The position numbers and the translations under genes were made by a program. Shown in pieces: positions 26,884-36,624 of a DNA stretch of 64,000 nt. The notes under the pieces are model-generated. The model made no database searches and was not told the DNA's origin. It was given only the letters and a program-made list of their open reading frames with translations. Positions within the stretch are counted from its first letter, which is position 1, and the number at the start of each line of letters is the position of its first letter. Source of the DNA: CAWCDJ01 sp963836015 (lineage in GTDB: Bacteria; Acidobacteriota; Terriglobia; Bryobacterales; Bryobacteraceae); assembly GCA_963836015.1 (NCBI GenBank), contig CAWIIF010000015.1, positions 1,550,001-1,614,000 on the forward strand, given 5' to 3'.

Positions 26884-27417
26884 ATGGGTGTCGCGGGTGC
26901 GCGCTGGAGGCGGTTCGCGCTGTATGGTTTGGCACTGGGTCTGGCATTCGGGCTGAATCGTCTGACTCCGCTCGGGGTGTCGGATTGGATGGCGGAGGCA
27001 TCGATCGTCTGGCTGGCTTCGGTGTGGGGCACGGCCGCCGAAATGCGAGCCGTGGCGGGGGTGGCATCGGCCGCCATGCTCTTCGGTTTGTGGAACTCGC
27101 CGAGTCCCTACTTCCCGGCCTGGATCGACGCCTTGAACCGCGTCATGGCGATTGGGATCATCTGGATAGTGGTTCACGCGGCGTCCTCCCGCCTGGCGGC
27201 CCAGGAAGCGGCACGAGCCTCGGCGGCACAGGTGAAAGTCCTTCAGGGGCTGCTTCCGATCTGTGCCAGTTGCAAGGCGATCCGCACTTCGGACGGGAGC
27301 TGGCGCAAGCTCGAGAACTACCTTGCGGAGAACGCGGAAGTCACCTTCACCCACACGTACTGCGGGCCGTGCGCCGCGAAGCTGTACCCGAAGGCGGTGG
27401 GAGAGCCGCAGCGGTAG
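26884..27417 (+). CDS. Membrane protein with C-terminal four-cysteine domain
   Basis: A 177-residue protein with about four membrane helices (roughly 10-100), a short helix and a C-terminal module: C127-x2-C130 in LLPICASCKAIR and C160-x2-C163 in TYCGPC. The same motif, usually LPICSxCKKIR...CPxC, occurs at the C-terminus of many kinases and response regulators, where it may bind metal or sense redox state. Here it is attached to a membrane domain with no kinase. Function unknown; a redox or metal sensor is plausible. Confidence 0.6.
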   Translation: MGVAGARWRRFALYGLALGLAFGLNRLTPLGVSDWMAEASIVWLASVWGTAAEMRAVAGVASAAMLFGLWNSPSPYFPAWIDALNRVMAIGIIWIVVHAASSRLAAQEAARASAAQVKVLQGLLPICASCKAIRTSDGSWRKLENYLAENAEVTFTHTYCGPCAAKLYPKAVGEPQR

Positions 27418-27427
27418 CGCGGGCCAT

Positions 27428-28033
27428 CTAGTACGAGCTGTTGTTGAAATCGAACAGGTCGGTATTCGTGCGGACCACCAGATGACCCGGTCCCAGCACT
27501 TTGCCCTCGGTGGCGAAAAAGACGGCGCCGTCGGTCGATTCCCCGGGGACCAGCTTGGTCTGCACCATCGCCAGCGCGCTGGCGGTCGCGGCTGCCCGCA
27601 GCTTGGTCGAGCTCATCGCAAGAGCGGCCTGCCTTCGCTGTTCGTAGCCGTTGGTGGAACGCATGTGGGCATTGCCGTACACCGAGGCTTCGTAGGTGGT
27701 GACCAGCTTGATCACGTCATTCCCGGTGCCTTTTTGGGAGAGCATGGTGACCACGGTCTTCGCAGGGGAGGCGTGGATCACGGTTCCGTCGGTGCGCGCC
27801 CACGAAAAATCTTCCGGGCGGATTACGTAGGGCGCCCCCGAACCGTTCGATACGGCTACCTGGACGATTGTGTACTCCCGCACATGGACCGGCAGCTGGG
27901 CGAACATGACGGTCACCCCAGACTTGGTAAGTGTTTGATATTTAAGGCCGTTCGATTCAAACTCGATGACCTGGGCGCGGGCCTGGCAAAGCAGCAGACA
28001 CACCAGGGACAAGCCACCGAAGAGCCGGTTCAT
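27428..28033 (-). CDS. Exported hypothetical protein
   Basis: A 201-residue protein with a signal peptide (about 1-20). It contains a beta-rich N-terminal half and the segment YEQRRQAALAMSSTKLRAAA, which is helical. No family is recognised. It converges with the membrane protein before it (10-base gap) and diverges from pckA. An Ig-like or DUF-type periplasmic fold is possible from the strand pattern, but this is a guess. Confidence 0.55.
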   Translation of the reverse strand: MNRLFGGLSLVCLLLCQARAQVIEFESNGLKYQTLTKSGVTVMFAQLPVHVREYTIVQVAVSNGSGAPYVIRPEDFSWARTDGTVIHASPAKTVVTMLSQKGTGNDVIKLVTTYEASVYGNAHMRSTNGYEQRRQAALAMSSTKLRAAATASALAMVQTKLVPGESTDGAVFFATEGKVLGPGHLVVRTNTDLFDFNNSSY

Positions 28034-28076
28034 GAGACCATATTACGATAGCTGACACGGAGCGTAGCCAAACATC

Positions 28077-29676
<1,600 letters not shown>

Positions 29677-29711
29677 AGCGGAGGGCCCCGGCTTTCCGAA
29701 ATGCCTCGATC

Positions 29712-31568
29712 TTAATCCGCCACGACCTTGCTCGTTGGCGTCGCGCTGTAGGTAACCGCTATGCTTTCGCCGATTCCCAATTTGAAGGCCCCGGCCGGAA
29801 GGCCGGTGGGAGTGCCGTCGATCGCGATCTCCGTCACCGCGCCACCCGTAATGATGATCGTCTTCGGGCTTTGTCTAACGGTATAGACCTGCCCGCTTAC
29901 CGGAGCAGTGCTGCCGCCGCCGTCGTTCGATAGGTCTCCGGTATTACTCCATGGATCGGCGATGACGCCCACCGGGTTATATCCCGAGTTGTTGATGACA
30001 ATCGAGTCGATGCTCAGCGCCGCCGGGCTGTCACTGTTGTTTTGAGCGAAGGAGTTGTTGGCGATATGCCAGTTTCCGGAGGTGCCCTTCATCCCGATGG
30101 GGCTCCCCGCCTGGTTGTTGAGAATCTTGTTCCCGGTGATTGTGACCCGCTGTGCATTATGGAAAACGATGCTCGCATCCGGCACCACTCCGTTAGTGCC
30201 GTCGATGATATTCCCGCTTACCACGACGTCGTTGTTCCCGCCTTCTCCTCGAATCGCCGAGCCTTCGCACTGCTTGATCACGTTGCCCGTAATCGTGTGG
30301 CGTGAGGTCCCCGAAGAATCGAGATGTATTCCGATTCCAAGGGTCCCGGCGACGGACTGTACACCCGCGATCAGGTTTCCCGTAATCGTGGCGCCGTCGG
30401 ATCCGGCGTGAAATTGCGGGTTGCCTTTCCCTTCGAAAATCAAGATACCTTTGCCGACCGCCTGCAGCACCGAGCACCCCACGATCGAACTATTGGCACC
30501 ACGCATCTGGAACCCGATCACCTCCTGGCCCGCCGGGGGTGGCGCAGGCACTCCGCCGATCGCCACGCAGCCGACATAGCTGACGTTCTCCGCCGGATCG
30601 TGCGTATCGAAGTGCGCGGTGTCCGCAGCCATCGAAGTGCAATTTGAAATAACAATGTTTCGCTGCACCCCGTTATTCAGCTTGCCACTGGAGCCTCCGG
30701 TGGTCACAGCATGCCGTGTATGTGAAAAGCGGCAGCCCGTAATACTCACGTTTTGCGAAGCGCCGCTGACGACGATGCCATAGTGGACGTTTTGCGGCGG
30801 CTGCCTGTCGCTGATGTGGTGGATGTAGCAGTCCGAGATCTTCGAGTTGAGCACCGACAGCAACGACATGCCGGCGACGTACGCGTGATGCGATTCCACA
30901 CGCTCAATCTGCAGGTTGTCTACAAGTCGAAAGGAAGTGAATCCGGCGACCCCCGTAAAGGATGTAGCCGCAGTGGTAATGGAAAAATCCGACAGCGTGA
31001 CGTTCCGCAGGACAGTAATGCGAGCCACCGCGGCGGAATCCGCGACCAGATACGAATCGTATATCTGGTCGTCGACCGTAATCACGCCGGTTGCCGCGTC
31101 CAAGGAGACGACCTGCTTTACCTCGCCTGCGTGCTTGGCCGGGATCTCGGCGTCTACCGGCTTGTCCGAGAACAGGAGGATATAGTCGCCCGCGGTCAAC
31201 GTTGCCGCGTCGGCGGGACTCAGCTCGACCGTTGTATCGCCTCTTTTCGTGTCGGTGGCCAGCACCAAAGGGCTGCCGGCGGACGGGTTGTTGACCTCCA
31301 GCGCGGGACTGGCGGTCATGGTCGCCTGATCCGCGACGATATTGGTGATCCCCATGCCTTCGCCCTGGATCTGCACGTTGCCCGCCTGGATCTGGATGGT
31401 TTTCGTGATGGGATAGGTGCCCGCCTTCACAAAGATTTTGCCGCCGGCGGGGGGCAGGGCGTTGATAGCATCCTGGATGTCGGTGAAATCCGCCGCCTGG
31501 CAGTCAGGTGGACCCAGTTGCGCAGCCACTACATAGGTGGCTGCGTATCTGTCTTTTGCGCACGCCAT
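29712..31568 (-). CDS. Right-handed parallel beta-helix protein
   Basis: A 618-residue protein with a pectate-lyase-like beta-helix built from many short turns (GNVIKQCEGSAIRGEGGNN, ISNCTSM and similar). It begins with a typical cap, DFTDIQDAINALPPAGGKIF then VKAGTYPI, like carbohydrate-active enzymes and phage tail spikes. There is no signal peptide, although AAGGAGG gives a firm start at 31568. The C-terminal 70 residues form a separate beta-rich module. Catalytic residues cannot be assigned. It is co-directional with the small gene at 31716, with 147 bases between. Confidence 0.75.
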   Translation of the reverse strand: MACAKDRYAATYVVAAQLGPPDCQAADFTDIQDAINALPPAGGKIFVKAGTYPITKTIQIQAGNVQIQGEGMGITNIVADQATMTASPALEVNNPSAGSPLVLATDTKRGDTTVELSPADAATLTAGDYILLFSDKPVDAEIPAKHAGEVKQVVSLDAATGVITVDDQIYDSYLVADSAAVARITVLRNVTLSDFSITTAATSFTGVAGFTSFRLVDNLQIERVESHHAYVAGMSLLSVLNSKISDCYIHHISDRQPPQNVHYGIVVSGASQNVSITGCRFSHTRHAVTTGGSSGKLNNGVQRNIVISNCTSMAADTAHFDTHDPAENVSYVGCVAIGGVPAPPPAGQEVIGFQMRGANSSIVGCSVLQAVGKGILIFEGKGNPQFHAGSDGATITGNLIAGVQSVAGTLGIGIHLDSSGTSRHTITGNVIKQCEGSAIRGEGGNNDVVVSGNIIDGTNGVVPDASIVFHNAQRVTITGNKILNNQAGSPIGMKGTSGNWHIANNSFAQNNSDSPAALSIDSIVINNSGYNPVGVIADPWSNTGDLSNDGGGSTAPVSGQVYTVRQSPKTIIITGGAVTEIAIDGTPTGLPAGAFKLGIGESIAVTYSATPTSKVVAD

Positions 31569-31715
31569 GTTGGCCTCCTTGTGGCCAGCCAGTATACATC
31601 CGGCGGCGCTCGGCTGACGGCTGCCGGCGAGGGGAGTACGGGTCCCCTGGCCGGAACTCTCCCCGGTCCACGCGGCGTGCAGGGCCTTGGCGAGTCCAGG
31701 AATTCCGGGCGGTCT

Positions 31716-32051
31716 TCATTGCGTCAGAATGACGCGGTCAATACAGAGCTTGTTGATGCCGCTTTGGGGATCGGGGCCGAAGTCGCGATAGGCTACCTGC
31801 ACATTGAGCTTCCGGAAGTATGCCTCTTTCAGCACATCGTAAACCAGGTTGTCGGTGGTCACGGAATGGATCGGAGCGCCTGAGTGCGGGTCGGCGATGC
31901 GTACGAATACCGTGGGACCGCTGGCTTGCTGAATTGCGAACAAATAGAATTGCTCGCCAGGTTGAACCAGTATTTCGTGAACCGTGCCCGCCACCCAGGC
32001 CAACGCCGGTAAAGCGGCCGGTTGCATATTGACGGATAACTTTGGACTCAT
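31716..32051 (-). CDS. Hypothetical beta-rich protein
   Basis: A 111-residue protein without signal peptide, cysteine cluster or known motif. Strand-like segments alternate (VHEILVQPGEQFYLFAIQ, TVFVRIADP, KLNVQVAYRDFG). GAGG upstream supports the ATG at 32051. The frame stays open upstream to 32474 but overlaps the divergent membrane-protein gene. It lies directly upstream of the beta-helix gene on the same strand and may be expressed with it. Function unknown. Confidence 0.5.
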   Translation of the reverse strand: MSPKLSVNMQPAALPALAWVAGTVHEILVQPGEQFYLFAIQQASGPTVFVRIADPHSGAPIHSVTTDNLVYDVLKEAYFRKLNVQVAYRDFGPDPQSGINKLCIDRVILTQ

Positions 32052-32195
32052 CGGGTCTGCCCTCTTTCCAGTCTTTGTAATAAATCGGACCTGAGTATGC
32101 TCTTTTGTAACTCGTCCGTCAATGACATCTTCCGCTGTAATTGGTCCCAATAGCACATAACCTTTCGGGGACAACGCGACGAAGTATCCTGAAGC

Positions 32196-33521
32196 ATGGC
32201 CGCGTTTAAGACAGCCCGCCTGTCGATCCTGTTGGCCGAGAGCGCGGCCCTGGTTGCGGCATGGGTCACCTGGAGCCCTCCGGCAGCGGGGCATCTCCGG
32301 CTGGCGTTGGTCTATGTTCTGGCAGCGTGGGTCGCGGCCGCTGGGATCACCCTTTGGATTTACCTCGTGCTTTCGTGGGCGCCGTTCCCGGCCGTGCTGG
32401 CGGCGTCGCTGGAGGTCTCGGCGATGGCCATGTGGCTGGTCCCGGGGACACTGCTGCTGGCATCGCGTTCGCAATGGGCGGTGGCGGCGGGACTGGCGGC
32501 CGTGATCGGCAGCGCGTGCCTGCTGGCATGCAGCCGGCCGCCGGTTGGGGAAACAGTCCAGGTGAGACGGCGGCGGTCCGGCGGGAACCCGGAGCCGCTG
32601 CTTTTCCGCGAACAGCCGAACCGGCCGGCATTTTCGCGCGGGATGCTCCCGGCCATGTTAGGCGCGCTGGCGCTCGAGGCCGGAATTTATGCGCTCGCCG
32701 CGAAATATCCGATTTTGGCGGCCGTTTCGTTCGCGACGGCGACCGGCATCTGGATCGTGGCGGCGGTAGCGCGCGGCGCGATGGAGGCGAGATCGGCGGA
32801 CCGGGTCCTCTACCCGCTGCCGGGCACACTGCTGACACTGCTCTTGACGGTCACGCTAACAGCTGTGCTGGTGCGCAAGGAGACCGTGGAGGAGAACACG
32901 GACAGGGCCGTGGCGTCGAGTCCCGCCAGAGCCGCCCCCAAAGCAGTCGTGACCCGATTGGTGGGGCTGAATGGGGTCCCCGGCGTGGTGCTTCGTCCCC
33001 GGTCAAAGCCGATCCGGCGGCTCCTTCCGGTTTCGCCCGGTTCGCGGCTTCGCCTTTCTTCCAGGCAGCCGCTCGCGATTCCGTTCACGGGCGAGTATGA
33101 TCTTTATCCGACGAGCACCAATGGCCTGCCCAAAGACTCTATCGTGGAAACGGGAACGCCGCTGGATAATCTGTTCGGGACCGTCAGCGGCGGCCCGATG
33201 GAGACGGTCGCGGTGCAGACGTTCAATCCGTCGATCGACCTGACGCATTGCGGCGAGGTACTGGTGGCCCTGACCAGCGAGGAGATCGAGCCGCTGCTGG
33301 CGTCGATGCAACTGGTCTCCGGGCGCCGTGTGGAAGACGGCGGAACCGAGTTGATGGGAGCGGACCGGGAGCGGGAGGAGACGCTGGGCTTTCCGGTGCC
33401 GGCCACCGCAAGACCGCTCCTGGTGGATGCGATCCGGATTCTGTTTCAGCGTCCGGTGGACCGCAACCGCAGCATGCGGGTGACGGTCCAAGGGTTTACC
33501 CTGGTGCCGCGCGGGCAATGA
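32196..33521 (+). CDS. Membrane hypothetical protein
   Basis: A 441-residue protein with about seven hydrophobic segments in the first 230 residues, then a soluble C-terminal half (about 240-441). The soluble part contains an SPGSRLRLSSRQPLAIPFTG stretch and beta-rich sequence typical of a periplasmic or cytoplasmic sensory domain. I recognise no family. Its 3' end is 32 bases before the padR promoter. Function unknown. Confidence 0.6.
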   Translation: MAAFKTARLSILLAESAALVAAWVTWSPPAAGHLRLALVYVLAAWVAAAGITLWIYLVLSWAPFPAVLAASLEVSAMAMWLVPGTLLLASRSQWAVAAGLAAVIGSACLLACSRPPVGETVQVRRRRSGGNPEPLLFREQPNRPAFSRGMLPAMLGALALEAGIYALAAKYPILAAVSFATATGIWIVAAVARGAMEARSADRVLYPLPGTLLTLLLTVTLTAVLVRKETVEENTDRAVASSPARAAPKAVVTRLVGLNGVPGVVLRPRSKPIRRLLPVSPGSRLRLSSRQPLAIPFTGEYDLYPTSTNGLPKDSIVETGTPLDNLFGTVSGGPMETVAVQTFNPSIDLTHCGEVLVALTSEEIEPLLASMQLVSGRRVEDGGTELMGADREREETLGFPVPATARPLLVDAIRILFQRPVDRNRSMRVTVQGFTLVPRGQ

Positions 33522-33553
33522 GAGTGAGAGCCGGAAGCGGCGTCGCACTACGC

Positions 33554-33582
33554 TTGACGCTCGGAACAATGTGGGCTATGCT
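33554..33582 (+). promoter_or_regulatory. Sigma-70-type promoter of padR-ADOP operon
   Basis: TTGACG (33554-33559), exactly 17 bases, then TATGCT (33577-33582). This is the clearest vegetative promoter in the window and lies 27 bases before the padR ATG. Confidence 0.65.
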
Positions 33583-33588
33583 TTCCCC

Positions 33589-33600
33589 ATAGCTGGCTAT
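33589..33600. promoter_or_regulatory. Inverted repeat, probable PadR operator
   Basis: ATAGC-TG-GCTAT lies just after the -10 box, over the expected transcription start of padR. PadR regulators usually repress themselves by binding such AT-centred repeats, so autoregulation is likely. Confidence 0.5.
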
Positions 33601-33609
33601 AGGGAGAGC

Positions 33610-33945
33610 ATGCGCAAGCATACCAATGATCGCCTGCGAGGAACACTCGACATGCTTGTGCTGAAGGCCTTGGCTTCGCACGGTCGTATGCACGGTTACG
33701 CGATCACTCTGCGGATCGAACAGATTTCCGCGAGCGTCCTCCGTCTGGAAGAAGGCTCTCTTTATCCCGCTCTCCACCGCATGACGCAGTCGGGCTGGCT
33801 TCGAGCTGAGTGGGGTGCTTCGGAAAACAACCGCCGCGCGCGCTATTACTCGATCACTCCATCCGGACGCAAGCAGCTGGCTGAGGAAGAGCAGAACTGG
33901 GCGCAGTTGACCGAAGCCGTGACCCGCGTGCTCCGTTTCGTTTAG
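33610..33945 (+). CDS. PadR family transcriptional regulator
   Basis: A 111-residue winged-helix regulator starting at ATG 33610 (GGGAGA upstream); the open frame begins at 33571 inside the promoter. Motifs typical of PadR: LRGTLDMLVLKAL, MHGYAI, LEEGSLYPALHRM and ARYYSITPSGR. It lacks a long C-terminal domain, as in the short PadR-s2 type. It sits 12 bases before the ADOP permease gene, the standard acidobacterial pairing, and probably represses both genes in response to an unknown ligand. Confidence 0.88.
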   Translation: MRKHTNDRLRGTLDMLVLKALASHGRMHGYAITLRIEQISASVLRLEEGSLYPALHRMTQSGWLRAEWGASENNRRARYYSITPSGRKQLAEEEQNWAQLTEAVTRVLRFV

Positions 33946-33957
33946 AAGGAGGCTGAT

Positions 33958-36606
33958 GTGAGCTGGTGGAATCGACTCTCGAACCTGCTGCGCCGTGGAG
34001 ATCTGGGCAGGGAGCTCGATGAGGAGCTGCAGTTTCACATCGATGCGCGCACGCGCGACAACCTCAAGGCTGGCATGACGGAGGAAGCCGCGCGGCTGGA
34101 TGCCAGACGGCGCTTCGGTAATTGGACTCTGGCAAAGGAGCGGACGCACGAAATGAACATCATCGTGACCATCCAGACGCTCGGTCAGGATCTCCGTTAC
34201 GCGTTCCGGAGCCTGCGCAAGTCCCCCGGGTTTGCGGCACTGGCTGTTCTGGCGATGGCGCTCGGCATCGGAGCCAACACCGCGGTCTTCACTGTAGTGA
34301 ACGGGGTGCTCTTGCGCCCACTGCCTCTAGTCCATCCAGAACGGCTGTTCCTGATCTCCTACGCGCCGCGGGTTGGCGGTATTTTCGGCCGGCTTCGCCT
34401 GTCGAACCACGACTATCTCGAATTCCAGCGGCGAACCCGCGCCTTTGAGCGCGTCACGGCTTTTTTCGGAGGGCAGGTCACCTTGAGCGGAGCGGGAGAC
34501 GCCGTTCGCTTGCCGGTGGGGAGCGTCACATCGAGTTTCTTTGCGGTTCTGCGTGTCAATCCGGCGATGGGCAGAACTTTCGGCGCCCGGGAAGAGGAAT
34601 CCGGCTCCCCCGGTGTCGCTGTGCTGAGCGAGGAACTCTGGCGCAGCCGCTTTGCGGCGGATCCGAACATCCTGGGAAAGGCCGTCACCGTAGACGGGAT
34701 CCAGCGTAGCGTGATTGGCGTCATGCCGGCAGGGTTCGCGTTTCCGGGCGACGCTCAATTGTGGTTGCCTCTTGCGATCGATGCCGACCCGAGGCACGCC
34801 TTCTTCCCGTCCGTCTTCGGGCGATTGCGGCCGTCTGTGACTCAGCGGCAGGCGCAGGCGGAACTGGAAGCGCTGGCTCCGCAGTTACCCCAGCAACATC
34901 TTCTGGAGGCGGCCGGCGCCCCGAATCGTGGCGGTTGGGTGGCCCAGGTTCTCCCACTCCAGGATCTGTTCGTCAGCCAGATTCGGAATTCGCTTCTCGT
35001 CTTCATGGGAGCAGTCGCCTTCGTGTTGTTGATCGCGTGCGCCAATGTGGCTAACCTGCTGCTGATGAAGGGATCCCTGCGCCGCCAGGAGATGGCGGTG
35101 CGCACGGCGCTGGGGGCCCCGCGTAGCCGGCTGATTCGACAGTTGCTGACCGAGAGCGCGACGCTGTCGCTCGGCGGCGCCATAGCCGGATTGTTGTTCG
35201 CGATCATTGGAGTCCGCGCTCTGCTCGCACTCGCGCCGGCCGGAACCATTCCCCGCCTCGCCGGGATCCACTTGGATGGCAGGGTGATCGGTTTCGCTCT
35301 GGGGCTTGGGGCTGTCACCGGAATTCTGTTTGGCTTGCTGCCGGCAGTCCAGGCGACGGGGCGGGAGCTGCGTACTTTCCTCAGTCAGGCTGGGCGCGCC
35401 GTAACCGGCCGGGGTGAAGGATTGCGTGGTGTCCTGGTGGTCGCCGAAATTGCCTTGGCCGTCGTCTTGCTCACGGGCGCCGGCCTGTTGCTCAAGAGCT
35501 TTCTGCGGATGCGCGCGGTGGATCCTGGTTTTCGCGCGGAAAACGTTCTGGCGATGACGGTCGATCTTCCGGAGTCCTTGTACAACACTTCGGCCGGCAT
35601 TCAGGCATTTCACACACGCACTCTGGAGAAGTTATCCAACCTGCCTGGCGTATTGGCGGCGGGCGCTGTCAACTGGCTTCCCCTCAATGGCCCCTTGATG
35701 TGGGGGCACTTTCATCTCTATGACGGGCGGCCAGTGCCGCGCGGCTATATGGTGGATAAGCCCGCCGCCAGTCCCGAATATTTCCAGGTGATGGGAATCC
35801 CGTTGCTGAGCGGTAGGGTCTTTAGCAGCCAGGACAGCTCTACCGCTCCGCGTGTCGCGATCGTCAGCCGGAATGTCGCGCGAACTTTCTGGCCGGGGGG
35901 CGATGCTCTCGGACAGCGCATCACCTTGGAAGACCACCCCAAACCCGGGCACGAGGATTGGCTCACGATTATCGGCGTGGTGGATGACGTGCGGCAAAGC
36001 AGTCTGACGGAGAAGGTGCATCCGGCCATCTATCAACCTTTCGCACAGGTAAAGAACCCGCTTTTTCTCACCTCCATGACCTTCGCGATACGCACCGCTG
36101 CTCCCCCCGCGAGTCTGGCGGCTGCCATGCGTGGCGTTCTGCGGGAAGTGGATCGGAATCAGCCGGTATCGATCGCAACCATGACGGATCTGGTCGCGAA
36201 AACTATCGCGGAGCCGCAGTTTCAGACCCGCCTGATTGCGATCTTCTCGATGCTCGCTCTCCTTCTGGCGGCAATCGGTGTGTACGGCGTCCTGGCCTGC
36301 GCGGTAGCCGAACGGACCCGCGAAATCGGAATTCGCATGGCGTTAGGCGCGGAAAAGAGCGACATCATTCGCATGATCTTCAGGCGCAGTCTGCTTCTGG
36401 TGACCGTGGGTGTATCGCTCGGAGTAGCAGGCGCGTTGGCCGTCACTCGCGTCCTCGCAAAGTTCCTGTTCGAAGTGAAGCCCACCGATCTCCCTACGTT
36501 CCTGGTGGTAGCCGCGCTACTCGTGGTTGTCGCGCTCCTCTCCGGCCTGCTGCCTGCGCAACGCGCCACCAGAGTGGATCCTCTGATCGCTTTGCGGTGG
36601 GAATAG
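33958..36606 (+). CDS. ADOP-family ABC transporter permease (MacB/FtsX-like)
   Basis: An 882-residue orphan permease. It has a short N-terminal cytosolic segment (ELDEELQFHIDARTRDNL, about 15-60), a membrane helix, a MacB-type periplasmic core (about 110-320), three FtsX helices (about 355-500), a second periplasmic core and three more helices (about 755-870). This duplicated layout defines the acidobacterial duplicated orphan permeases, which have no ATPase gene beside them. Start is GTG 33958 with AAGGAGG five bases upstream. Substrates of the family are mostly unknown. It is co-transcribed with padR. Confidence 0.88.
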   Translation: MSWWNRLSNLLRRGDLGRELDEELQFHIDARTRDNLKAGMTEEAARLDARRRFGNWTLAKERTHEMNIIVTIQTLGQDLRYAFRSLRKSPGFAALAVLAMALGIGANTAVFTVVNGVLLRPLPLVHPERLFLISYAPRVGGIFGRLRLSNHDYLEFQRRTRAFERVTAFFGGQVTLSGAGDAVRLPVGSVTSSFFAVLRVNPAMGRTFGAREEESGSPGVAVLSEELWRSRFAADPNILGKAVTVDGIQRSVIGVMPAGFAFPGDAQLWLPLAIDADPRHAFFPSVFGRLRPSVTQRQAQAELEALAPQLPQQHLLEAAGAPNRGGWVAQVLPLQDLFVSQIRNSLLVFMGAVAFVLLIACANVANLLLMKGSLRRQEMAVRTALGAPRSRLIRQLLTESATLSLGGAIAGLLFAIIGVRALLALAPAGTIPRLAGIHLDGRVIGFALGLGAVTGILFGLLPAVQATGRELRTFLSQAGRAVTGRGEGLRGVLVVAEIALAVVLLTGAGLLLKSFLRMRAVDPGFRAENVLAMTVDLPESLYNTSAGIQAFHTRTLEKLSNLPGVLAAGAVNWLPLNGPLMWGHFHLYDGRPVPRGYMVDKPAASPEYFQVMGIPLLSGRVFSSQDSSTAPRVAIVSRNVARTFWPGGDALGQRITLEDHPKPGHEDWLTIIGVVDDVRQSSLTEKVHPAIYQPFAQVKNPLFLTSMTFAIRTAAPPASLAAAMRGVLREVDRNQPVSIATMTDLVAKTIAEPQFQTRLIAIFSMLALLLAAIGVYGVLACAVAERTREIGIRMALGAEKSDIIRMIFRRSLLLVTVGVSLGVAGALAVTRVLAKFLFEVKPTDLPTFLVVAALLVVVALLSGLLPAQRATRVDPLIALRWE

Positions 36607-36624
36607 TGCCGGCCGCTTCGCGGG

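Noticed and set aside
32052..32474. Upstream extension of the small gene at 31716
   Set aside because: It overlaps the divergent membrane-protein gene, and a ribosome site supports ATG 32051.
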